The translations under genes and the position numbers were made by a program. From contig NW_022985089.1 in assembly GCF_010015585.1 (NCBI RefSeq), positions 139,812-203,811 on the forward strand: a DNA stretch of 64,000 nucleotides, given 5' to 3'. Shown here one piece after another: positions 34,030-45,212 of the stretch. Position 1 is the stretch's first letter, and each line of letters opens with the position of its first letter. Origin of the DNA: Eremomyces bilateralis CBS 781.70 (taxonomy: Eukaryota > Ascomycota > Dothideomycetes > Eremomycetales > Eremomycetaceae). The notes under the pieces are model-generated. The model did not search any database. It was not told the DNA's origin and saw only the letters and a list, made by a program, of their open reading frames with translations.

Positions 34030-35413
34030 GGCTCTTTCTAAGCCCGTGTTATAACGCGCTACCAACACCAAGGCACTGATCTGATGCCGTGTGCTTGTTC
34101 TACCGTGCAGGATGGATGGGAAGACTGATAGGCTTTTCAGTCATGATCCTCGTCCCGTCACGATGGACCATTAGAAAATGGATAGAGTTTTTGGATGATG
34201 GCTTCTGGATAGTCGTCGACTCGGAAGGAATTGAGGGAGGAATTGAATTTTGGAGACGATTTGAAGATGGGAAAATGAGACGCGTAGGCTGAAGAACACT
34301 ACTGCGCCATAGGCATTGCGATGCATTAAAGCCTACATGTAGCGTATGATATGATGCTTTCAACTTTCCACTACGCTCTCGCCGATCAAACTGCGCTCCT
34401 TTCTATGTATTTAAATAGTGTCGAAGCTGTCGTCGAATAGTTTCGTGATGGAGAAGGATGTCGGAGGCAGTGATGATGCTGCGGATAAGTGTAAGTCTTT
34501 TAGATCCTCATTGAACGTCCGGCCGGGTGGATGCAATATGATATCATTTCTGAATTTCATCGAAAAGCTGTACAAATGCGAAGAAAAAAGGACAACTAAG
34601 AATCGTAACGCGGCCTGTTGCCGGGAGCAACGCCCAAACATGCATGTGGATTGTGGCAGTGCACATCAGCTTCGATATTATTAGCCTGCTCCGCTCCCCG
34701 TTCAATCTGAGCCTATCGCCCCAGCCCAGCTCTTCATTCCAGGCTCGTGAGTTATTTCTTTCGATGAATTACACGACGCTAGGGTTCCTCCCTCGCCTGC
34801 AAACGATAGACAGGTTGAACCAGCCTGAGAGACCGATAACATTTTTTTATCAAAACCTATTGGATGTCCCACGATTCGAAACTGCATCTGATCGTGATGA
34901 GAATGGATTCTCTTGTGTTACGAGCATATTCTGCGCAAAATGTCGTCCAGTAGCCCTTTTTCCCGTTGCTCCACGCCTTGGTCAACGACGGGTACACGCC
35001 CACGAAATCAGATTGGCCACTGCCTGTGCCTTTTTATCGACTTCATCCCGATCTAAACGTTGCAGCGAAGCACCGTTTAGAGAGTCGGTTGAGGGCGAAC
35101 AAGACTTGAGCGGCAAGCTGGGCTTAAATTTGGATGAACACGACTCAAAATCTATGGATTGGGAATTCTCCTACGTGATGACGCTGCCGTCGTGGCGTGG
35201 GATGGGGGTATGAAACGATAGAAAGCGGCTGTTTCACGCTTCCGAAGGGCTTCACGCATTTGCGAGATATGGGCGATTTCGAGGGGTTGCCAAGGGACGT
35301 GGCGTTGTGGTTGGGCAGGAAGCAATTGAAAATTTGAAGGTATGATCACCTACATAGGTACACCACAGGATTCATGAGAGATATTGACCCAGCGTTCTTC
35401 TGCAGATTAGAGT
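34030..35413. other. Region of unsupported frames
   Basis: Holds a 58-codon plus-strand frame from ATG 34116 to 34292 (FLDDGFWIVVDSEGIEGG) that looks coding-like and may be a remnant connected with the decayed gene just upstream. It also holds a 189-codon plus-strand frame (34644-35213) with no recognisable features. Neither is accepted as a gene. Confidence 0.35.
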
Positions 35414-36024
35414 TTATTGAGGTTGATAATGTACATAGACGTAGTTCGCTATTTCCCCCTTCTCGGAGACCCCATCGTTGCATCTTTTCCTGCAGCGACC
35501 TTTCTGGGACGAAGGCTGCACCATCCCCTGACACCCCGCAGGCGGTCGCGGCCGGCCTGGATGGCGCTGGTTTTCGCTGGGTAGAACCCTCTCCGCAAGC
35601 ACTCTAGAGTTGAGGACCAGGGATGCCAATCCTCCTTTTCCAGTGGGTTAGTCACCCAACGATAGGTTGAACTGTTGGAAGGACACCTACAGGCAGACGG
35701 GAGAGCTTTTCCTCAGTCTTGGGACGCACGCCGGAGATTGGACGGTATTGCGGGTTCATTTCGACGATCTGCGTGTAGACGTCCACGATGTCGACTCCGT
35801 TCGATGTGATATTCGGACCATCCGCCCGGATCTGCCCCGTCCAGGTCAAGTAGCCAGAAACCGTGTAGTCGGAATCGCCGAGCTGGACGTCGGGCTCGTC
35901 GTCAATATCTGGGTATCTGCGCATGTCCACTGCGCGAGACTCCTCAAAGAAGTTGGCCGCAGTGAAGGCTAGGTTTTACAAGGCATATAAAGGAGAGAAA
36001 GGCGAACCGGAAGAACCAGTTCAT
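35414..36024 (-). pseudogene. Broken small secreted protein gene
   Basis: A minus-strand remnant. It begins with a signal-peptide-like stretch (MNWFFRFAFLSFICLV). It continues with a frame holding AVDMRRYPDIDDEPDVQLGD and DYTVSGYLTWTGQIRADGP. It ends in frames that recall a common family of small fungal secreted proteins of unknown function (AIQAGRDRLRGV..., CNDGVSEKGEIANYV). The parts lie in different frames, so the gene looks broken in a few places. The family link rests on short patterns and is tentative. Confidence 0.45.
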
Positions 36025-38805
36025 GATGGTTGGCGTTCTTCGAAATACTGGGACTGCAATATGCAACGTTGGATCACCATGTTCAGAGCACCTCAAGACG
36101 GGGTTGCTCAAGCTGTACGCGGTGAGAAGTGAAGGGAAATGTGAAGAATATGGAACGAAGAAGGAGAGGTAAAACATGGCGGATATTTAAATATTTTAAT
36201 CAAGGCCGATCAGAGAAATGATGATGATATTGCCAACGAGGACGAAGTACTGAAGTTTACATTCAGCATCATTGAGTTAACTGGGTATGAGGCGGTGAGA
36301 GGCAAACGTAGACTCTGATGACGATGCTTGTGACAACAGACACGCTGATGCAGTGACGATGAACGAACTGGCGGTATGGTTAGTTAATACTGGTAGATCG
36401 ACCACAGAAGGAAGATATTAAACTCTTGTAGGCAAACGAAATTCACACGCAAGAGGATCGAGGCTCATATGAGCATGGCATGCACTGCAGCTGGTGGAAA
36501 TGCTCTGCAATGGATTTATAATATCCCTATCCAGTACGGAGTACACGATTCTGTACTAAATCATGAAATATTCCTGCAGCCTTCCTGGTTAACGAGCTTC
36601 CATCGTCTAACTTTACCAGTGATATATATCGTGCACTCACTGGAGAGGCTGTAGGCCAGACGTTCTATCTCACTCAGCAGGTATCTCGAGCGACAAGAAC
36701 ACGGAGTGGCTAGGGGGGGATATAAATGGCACGATAGTACGGATTCATGGCAAAAACTTGGCGATGAATATCTTGAAAAGCCACGTCCCATGACGGTGAC
36801 GTTGAGTCCCTTCTCGCAGATCTGGCTAACCCAAGTATTATATCCCTTTAGTGTAATTGGTTCCGTAGACTATACCTGACGTTGCGGCAATATTCGAAAT
36901 AACATCCCCTTGATGGCCAACAGGGATTACAGTGCTTAAACTTTTTGGTGATTTTGGATACTCCTCCGAGATATCTAAGTTCCTCGTGAGACCATGTGAT
37001 ATCATATTAAAACTAAGTGGTCAAAGGAGAGTAAGAGGGTCACGCAACAAGCAGTTCATCTTTGCTATTGACTGCAAGACACTTGAGAATTTAAACTTTC
37101 GGTATGAACATGACCAAGGTTGTAGAGCAAGGAGATATGAAGTGTCGAAAGTCCTTGAAGGGTGCTAACTCAGGAGATACTCTAATGGTGGACGGAAGGA
37201 TAGATTGAATGTAGGACATTAAAATGAAAGATACTGAAATGCTGTAGGGACTGGCTTAGATCACTAATTTAAGGAAAAGGAACCCAAGTCGCATCTGTGA
37301 AGCATTCGGAGGACACGTCTGAGCAATGAAACAAATATGACTTTCCAGGTGGATGACTATGCATGAGAGTCTGGATATGCGCCATACTGTGACGGATACC
37401 GATGCCACATATGCCATTCACCACCTTCAGATTATCTTGGGCATACTGGCTACTCGACTCAGGAAGACAGGGAGTTGTATTCGACATAAAGCACCCTAAC
37501 GAGGAGATATAGAAACCAGGCTACTAGCCTCGGGATAGAACACAACATGAAGACAACCGATCGAGGCAAGAGTGGGAAAACTGGAAGGACAATGCTGACG
37601 CAAGTCCTGGAGAGAGGTAGCTAACCAAGCATATCACAGGTCTACGTCAAGGAGGCATGTTGAGGTGTGGATGCTTCACTGAAGTGCGACATTCCAATTA
37701 AGAGCAAGATGAATCTATTCCATGAAGGACTGGCAAAAAGGCCGTGTAGTAGCTAACTATCAGGTACATCAGTTAGCCTTCGGCTGTAGACAATTGTCAT
37801 TATCAGATGTCACCAATGCCCAAGAGCAATGTTCCTATCAGATATAGCCTATTTCTCCTCAACAGCAACCAGCGTCTTCCCGAGGGAAGATAAATATTGC
37901 GGCTGCTTCTGGATTACCAGAGATTGATTTCCTCCCGCAGGTAGTGGGATTGAGATGAAAGTTCAGGACTTACATCGAATAGCCCAAACTATATCAGACA
38001 ATATGATCCACGCCGGATCCATTACACGATTCGACATTCAGTGAACCTCCAAGGGCTCTCTCACACACACAGGGTGCAGAAACATAGGATATGTCCCTTC
38101 TTTCAGGTCGTCACCAGGTCATGGAAGCCGCACAATGGGACCCTCGTGACAACGGTTTTAGAAGAGGGATGAGCGTATTCTCGACACACATACGGAGTTA
38201 CCGACCAAACCAAGTTCAGATGAACTATCAGCCGGCAAATAATATGAAATGTGGTCTTGTTGTGAAGAGAAAGAAAAGTTTGAGGTTTTGTTGTTTTAAA
38301 GCAGAATCCTGGTCGGGCCGGCAGATTGTCGGTTAATAAACGCTCAGACCAAGTGATCAGGCCTCCAGGCGTGAGGCGAGGCTGAGGCACTAATTCAGGC
38401 ATTAAGGCCATAATGGACTCCGGTGGCTCCTGCTTCTTGTGCGAGAGATCACTTTCCTTGTCACATTCGAAGCTGGTCGATACTGTACGATCTGCATACG
38501 ACAAGCTTTCAACAACGCAACGAACCACCAACATTCCCCCAACCATATCGAAATCTCTTCTTTCTTCACGTATCCAATTCCTCCCTTATATGGCTTCCTG
38601 CCCCGTGAAGTACAGCGTAAACCACCAATCTCCCGAACTGCAACCAACCGCCGCGTTTTCTTCGCCGCCATTTCGTGACATCAACTCCTCTCCCACCGCG
38701 ACCCCTCGATCAATTGTCATACGGCCATCTCTCGAATCTCTATCCCATCAACTTGGACGCTCGCTTGGAGTGGTCCTCGAGCCTTGTAATCGCAGTCACT
38801 AGTCA
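36025..38805. other. AT-richer gene-poor region
   Basis: 2.8 kb without a recognisable gene. Frames are short. I looked for transposase, reverse transcriptase and integrase motifs and saw none. One TACGGAGTA motif lies at 36535-36543. It may contain degraded repeats that cannot be recognised by eye. The right end holds the promoter of the 4EHP-like gene. Confidence 0.4.
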
Positions 38806-39992
38806 ATGGATAAGGAAAGAGACAACTTATGGACTCGCCGCTCGAAGTAAGGGCCCTCGCCGATGGGAAAATGCGCAATCACGACTAACCATCTCGTTTG
38901 TTTCGCAGTTCCAGCAAGCTCTCGCTGAGCACTTCCCACACCGCTGGCCATGATAAGAATGACCCCTTCTCCCGACCCTACAACAAACGATACGACTCCC
39001 ATGGCCGCTCAAATCCCTTCAACGCCGTCTCTCCTCTCCCCACGAGCTCTATTGCCACTCCAACATCTGCCTCCAACGCATTTGGTTTAGGGTCGGGAGC
39101 ATTCGCATCCTTTGGGTCGGCCGCGAAGACACCAAAGACACCCGGAACCGCTTTCGACTTCGAGAAAGCGGCAGCATCCGGGGACATGGCCACGGCGCCT
39201 GGGGAGAAGAAAGAATCGAGATCCACCTCGAAGCCACCTGGAATGCCCGCAAAACCATCCCGCCCGAGCTCTATCCCTGAAGGAAAAGCCGTTACGTCTA
39301 GTGGAGTGCGAGACCCTTCGGTGCCGTGGCCGTTACGGTATACATGGGTAATCTGGTACCGACCCCCCACATCCAAGAACTCCGACTACGAGAAGTCGAT
39401 AAAGCCCGTCTGCAAAATATCTACCGCGCAAGATTTCTGGAAAGTTTACACACACCTCAAACGGCCGTCGGAACTTCCAACGGTGTCGGACTACCATTTC
39501 TTCAAGGAAGGGATCCGACCGGTCTGGGAAGACGAAGAGAACAAGAAAGGCGGCAAGTGGATTCTTCGTTTGAAGAAGGGAGTTGCGGATCGATACTGGG
39601 AGGATCTTCTGCTTGCTATAATTGGGAACCAGTTCGCTGAAGCTGGGGAAGAGGTGTGTGGAGCGGTCCTGAGCGTCCGGAGTGGCGAGGATGTTTTCAG
39701 TATCTGGACGAAGAACGATGGTGGCAGAAATGTCAAGATTCGGTAACTTGCCCCGTACACCTGAAATTGTTTGTACACACGCTGATGGATGCATAGGGAA
39801 ACTGTGAAAAGATGCCTTGGGCTTCCGGCAGATACTATCATCATCTGGAAGAGTCACGATGATAGCATTGCACAGCGAAGTGCGATTGATCAAGCACGAC
39901 ATGAGAAATCCAGCCACCACCACGAGAAACGGCGCCCGACCTTGACAAGTGAGGAGAGCACTCCGGCGAAAGACCGTTCGAGTGGTTCATGA
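38806..39992 (+). CDS. eIF4E2/4EHP-type cap-binding protein
   Basis: Three exons: 38806-38846, 38909-39742 and 39797-39992 (356 residues). The N-terminal 150 residues are Ser/Pro/Ala-rich and disordered (MDKERDNLWTRRS...). The eIF4E fold follows: YTWVIWYRPP, FWKVYTHLKRPSELP, YHFFKEGIRPVWEDEENKKGGKWILRL, and GAVLSVRSGEDVFSIWTKN. At the first cap-stacking position (about SDYEKS) a tyrosine stands where eIF4E1 has tryptophan; the second tryptophan (RPVWEDE) is kept. This is the class II pattern of 4EHP (eIF4E2), which binds the mRNA cap weakly and usually represses translation. The C-terminus is His/Lys/Ser-rich. It is therefore not likely to be the main initiation factor. Confidence 0.9.
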
Positions 39993-40766
39993 ACGAATTT
40001 CACCGTTTTAATTTTCACTCTTGGACTGCATTGCGACGGTATTTGGTTCACGAGCGCCTTCTGTTGCTGGGGAAAATCTTGCTTTGCTTATTGTATTCCT
40101 GGATGCCATCACTCTTGGTTGGATGAACGACTATTGTCGAACGACGATCATGGTTTCCGTCAGGAGCGCTAGGGGTGGTATTGTTTCGGACTTTGCTACC
40201 GGCAGCAATGGCTGTATTGTACATTATACATAGTGAATTCGGCTCGAGGGACGGCATGAAAAGCTACTTCCACGTTTACCAACCTAGTCCTCCAGCGAAT
40301 CTTTGCGGAATGGAAGCTTTTTGGCTGTCTCGCTGTAACAATCTGTAGCAATACACAGGCTCCTTAGCTGGGACCGAGAGGTAATGGTAGTCCAAGATAG
40401 TGAATCTAGAAAACGTAGGTATAGATTCCTTTGATATTGATGCGACGCTTGTTTGTCAGACTTTTAACAATAGCACTCTGCTTGCAGACGGACTTATTAC
40501 GGAGTATTCAAACTGCGTGGGGAAGAGATCAGCGAACAGTGCAAGGATCAGCGCGCCATTCAACTTTCGAACTTCATGATCATATCGATCTCACCTCACA
40601 CGCCTTATATTTATATGACTTCTTGTCCTAGAACATACAGCAATTTCGCACCCTCCTGTCGCCTTCTACATGACCGCCAATGCCTTACCTAACTTCGATC
40701 CCGGGAATCTTGGGAGAAGAACCTGTTGTATAGGTTCGGTGGGTCTGGAACCTGTAGACCTCGATA
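39993..40766. other. Spacer, no gene seen
   Basis: Contains one TACGGAGTA motif (40498-40506) and short frames only. Confidence 0.45.
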
Positions 40767-41164
40767 ATGAGGTCGATGGTCTCTGACCTCCTCTCTCCTC
40801 CCAACTCGGACGTTCGCATAGCCCAGATTAGCTCCGGAGAGCTTGTAGACAATCCTATCGAGAGCCATTCCCAGCCATCAACAGAAGCTGTGCCGTCTAC
40901 AGTGACCAACCGAAAGCAAACGGCCTCGAATTCGTCCTCCGCCCCGCGTCACCCGACGGGACATGAAGTGGATGACTTGAGACAAAAGGAATGGTCTCTA
41001 ATGGTGAATAAATAGCCAATCACTAACATAAGCGAAGGAGGGGTGAAGCTTACATCCCGTAGGAGAATCGACAACGTCGGCGACAAGCGAAGTACGACGA
41101 GCGGCGACTCACGGGGGATTACACGTATGCGCGCCTCAAGATACGCCTTGGGGTACAGGTCTGA
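40767..41164 (+). CDS. Possible small gene, or 5' exons of the SUMO protease gene
   Basis: ATG at 40767 opens 79 codons (MRSMVSDLLSPPNSD... to QKEWSLM). A GTGAAT donor at 41004 and a CCCGTAG acceptor at 41062 join in phase to ENRQRRRQAKYDERRLTGDY and on to LKIRLGVQV, stop at 41162-41164 (112 residues). The basic helix after the junction looks coding. It overlaps the likely start of the protease gene in another frame. Either this is a separate gene, or a donor near 41153 joins it in phase 0 to the acceptor at 41296, making it the protease N-terminus. I cannot decide by eye. Confidence 0.35.
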
Positions 41165-44100
41165 CACTCTGGACTACAGAACTCCAGTTGGTGCTATTCC
41201 ACTCGGAACCCCGAATCCAACGGCACGGAAACCCAAACCTGGTCAGGTAACTCACCTTCCAATCCACCCAAACGCGCCACATGTTGATTGCTCTAGAACT
41301 ACGCTCTAAATCCCTCTGTGGACACCTTCGTGCCAACCTCCCACCATATCAAACATCCAACTAGTAACCAGAGAATCTCGGGTCCCAGTTCGCGGACTCC
41401 GACCCGAACAAATCGGCCCAACATCGCGAGGACCAGAGTATCGCCGAAACCAGATCATGAACCTCCCCATAAAAGAGCAAGGCATACATTCGAGACCATG
41501 CCCAAGAAAAGCAACGTCATCGACTTTACCAACGACGATGACGACGACCGACACGCTATGTCCAGTCCCCTTCCATCGAGAGCGCCGCCGAATCCTAACA
41601 GACGGGAATCGAATGGGGTGCTGGATAGCTTTGGATCCAACCAGGAATTTACATCTGTAAATGGGATCCTCCAGGTGGGTCTAGACTATCGTGAAGCGTC
41701 AAAAGAGCAAAATCAACAGATGAAGTTGCAACGCCTCAAAGGATCCAAATCAAACTCCCAGGGATCTCTGCGCTCATCCCAATTGGCGGATACCAGGAAT
41801 GGACATAAAATTGATGGTCCTCCGCAAAAGTTTGACCATGGCTTGCGCGGCTTCGGTTTCAATGTTCCGCCCCTGCCGCCCAACACACGGCGATGGAGCA
41901 AGTCCACAGCTAGCCCTCCATCCCGGGGAGGTGAGCCAGGAAGTAGAAGAACCGACCGAATTGACACGTTCGGAAGGGATCATAGAACATCGAATACTCC
42001 GGTAGCCGGTGAAGAGCCACGGAGAACACCCAAGGCCAAGCTCAAGGATGGAATGCGCAGTCACTCCGAGCTAGGCGTGGAGCAGCCAAGCGATTCCGAC
42101 GAACTCTGTGGTTCCGCAACGGTGTCAGACGTAGGAGACTCGAAGGGCCACAAACGGAGCCTGGTGACCGGGAGCACGCCCCTTGCCCAACGTGGTCAGA
42201 GCATCAAGACGAATGACGAATCTGATATTCCACAGTCAACGTTCACCTCCAAAGGGAAGCCTGGGGAAAGGGAGTCCGAATTGAAAGAGCGCATTGGCGG
42301 CAAAATCAGGAACCGGAACTCGCCCAGACATGCTGGCAGGAAACCCGAGTACTACTCATTAGTCTATTTTCGGTATGGTGCAAAATCTTGGGGAGATCTC
42401 GATGGCCTGCGTCTCTTCCGTAAGAATGAATATTCTCCTTCGTACTATATCGGATGCAAACGAAACGGCACGTGGGAACCATTGGTGGACCCTTATTCCA
42501 AAACCGACTTCTTGAAGGTAGAGGTCAAGCGGTTCCACAAGGCTTATACTGGCGAGGACCCCTCAAGCGACTTACGGTTGGCTGGATCACTTGATAACCG
42601 AACCCGACAGCGGCTTCAGTTCGATATTACATTCGGTGGGCGCAGAGAGCTGGAGAGATTCTTGGTCGCCACGAAGCTCGAAGAAGGTCGAAAAGTGGCA
42701 AAGAAATCACCGTAAGTTTACATCATCACCAATATTAAGACTCTGTTCCTAAATAGATCTCGTAGGGATGTCATGCGAAAGATGTTCAATCACGAACCGG
42801 CGGAAGAACATATCAGCCGAGACAATATCGATGAATTGGAAGCGAAAGAAGCACGTCGTTCACCCTCTCCGGATTCTGAGCGAGGGCAACTTGGCGGACG
42901 CGGGGCACACGAGGAAGAAATCGCTGGACAAGGGAACAGGAAGCTCGCCCATTCATTGAGGAGCAGGCCACGCGAGTCTACGGAGTATTCTCGATACTTT
43001 GGTTCCCGGAGAAAATTGACGCCTGATGACATGCCCGACGAGCCCCTTGTAAACGATACTCCTGTGCGACGGAGTACCCGCCGAGCGCCTGCGATACGGT
43101 ACGAAATTGACGAACCCCCTGCTAAGGTAGCCCCTGGATGGTGGGAGGTTCACGGCCCTCCGAAATGGAGCTCTCCTGTTGTATATCCGGAAACGGGGAA
43201 GCGGCGTGCCCAAGTTGCGATTGAAGACTTGCAGCGCTTGGATCCCGAGGAGTTCCTCAACGACAGTCTGATTGACTTCTACATGCTGTACCTCCGCCTT
43301 CAGAGCGAAGAGAAGGGATTGCGCGAGCAGTCAATCTATGTCTTCAACGCCTTGTTCTACACCGCCCTGACCAAAGTGTCTCCAGGACAGAGGGGGGTCA
43401 ATTATTCAGCCGTGCAACGTTGGACGGCGAAAGAGAACCTGTTCAATTACGAGTACGTGGTCATTCCGATCAACGAAAATTCGCATTGGTACCTTGCGAT
43501 CATTTACAATTTGCCTGCGCTGTTGAAGCAGGCCAGCCCGGAACGGGAGGAACCGGCAGTTCCCATTGTGGATGAAGAGGCACTTGGTAAACGAGGACTG
43601 AGCACACGAGTCGCGGTCACTCAACCTCCTACTCTCCATAGAGTTGACTATGTGGATGGTCCAGCTGCGAGTATTGGCAACACCCAGGAAGAGGACTCGT
43701 CATATCCTGTGGAACGGGACCAGCCAGGGAGAGAAGAGTCATCGCAGCCGACCACTAAAGTTACCGAGTCTCAAGAGCAAGAGCGACAGCAATCCGGTCC
43801 GACGCAACGATCACCAGCCTCGGCTCGGAAATCCAAGAAGAAAGGTCCTCAACCGCGGAAAATGAATCCAGACCACGCGTACATCATACTTCTCGACTCG
43901 ATGGGGGTGACTTCGCGACCGAAAACCACGAGGAACATCAAAGATTACCTTCATCACGAAGCAGATGCGAAGCTCGGCATTGATCTCGATGACCAGCGTC
44001 TACAAGGTATCAATGCCAAACAGCTTCCGCGACAAGACAACTGGTACGATTGCGGCGCCTTTCTCCTGTTCTACTTTAGCCTCTTTATGAAAGAGCCGCG

Positions 44101-45067
44101 TGCATATGTCACCAAAATCATCACCAACGAAACGGATCTACCTAAGTGGTGGTTCAAGATCGATGCGGATCAGATGCGGAACACCATCCGGGATATTGTC
44201 CTGGAAATTGGGGATTTGCAAGAGGCTCGCCGGAAAGAGGTGAAACTGTTGAAGAAAGCCGGGAAAATGTGTTCGCTCAACCAGGATGGAGAGAAAGGTT
44301 GCCATGCGGACCAACCTTCCAGTCCCAAGAATCCCCTCCAAGGAGGAGGGGCCACGGATAGGAGTTCACCCCCGAAGGAGCCGCCTCCCCCGTTAGAGCC
44401 AGCGCATCATAGTTGTCAGCATCCAAACGAGATACCTACCGCTCATTCAAACAGCGCGCATGATACCCAAAATCTGTCGCTAGATCACGGTCCCCCAATC
44501 GAAAAGCACTCTCCTCCTCTCCACCATGCCGCGGACCAGGAATCTCCCGATAAATCGTTTGTCCCCGAGACCTCACCAGAGGAATTAGAGCATGACGACC
44601 ATCCGGATTTGACCATGCAGCCTCAAATCCCGCGTCTTCCATCTCTCGTGGCTGCAACCTCACCGTCAGCGGGCGTGCATGATCTCTCAACCGGCGAGAA
44701 TGGCGTACCGGTACGGATCCACGACAGCAGCGAACCCAGGATTCGGAACACGGGGTCTGTCAAGTTGGCGAATGACGCTGTGATCAAAGAGGCCTCGCCC
44801 CCACCATTGGCGTCTCCTGGGCTTGCAAATCTGATGGGGACAGATCCACAGGGGCCGGCATCCAATGAGAATCACGACACGGAAATGATGGACTGGTTGG
44901 GTATTGGCACTGAGCAGCAGTCCCAAGGTGCGCCTGGTCCGGCTGACGTGCTTGAGCCCATGTCCTTGGACGGTAAAGATGAGGATACTGAGATGGTGGA
45001 TCAGGACGAGAGTACTGTTGACTTGTTGCCGTATGATGGGTCTATTAATGGTGCTCCAGTAGTATGA
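41127..45067 (+). CDS. Ulp2-type SUMO protease (C48 family)
   Basis: Model: 41127-41246, 41297-42711 and 42757-45067 (1281 residues). The first exon is tentative, the other two firm. The N-terminal third is disordered and basic (PHKRARHTF). A PH-like segment follows (YYSLVYFRYGAKSWGDLDGLRLFRK...). The C48 catalytic domain starts near VAIEDLQRLDPEEFLNDSLIDFYMLYL. The triad is intact: His in NSHWYLAII (43484-43486), Asp in ILLDSMG (43895-43897), Cys in NWYDCGAF (44051-44053), with the oxyanion Gln in RQDNW. A Ser/Pro/Lys-rich insert of about 110 residues splits the domain between His and Asp, as in Ulp2/SENP6-7. The tail is long and acidic. It probably removes poly-SUMO chains in the nucleus. 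Confidence 0.88.
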
Positions 45068-45212
45068 CGAGTAGCGAGTACCGCTAGTTATGTCCAAATG
45101 AAACAGACGGAGAAGTCAGTCGCTTGGATGCTCTGCATTCACAACTTCTCCAATATCACTAATTCAAATTGATACCCTTATGCTCATTGTGCTTTCATGA
45201 TCAATGATACGC

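Noticed and set aside
34644-35213. 189-codon plus-strand open frame
   Set aside because: No recognisable domain, mixed composition, no splice or start context; similar chance frames occur nearby. Kept only as a note.
36025-38805. Possible transposon relic
   Set aside because: No transposase, reverse transcriptase or integrase pattern and no clear terminal repeats, so no element is named.
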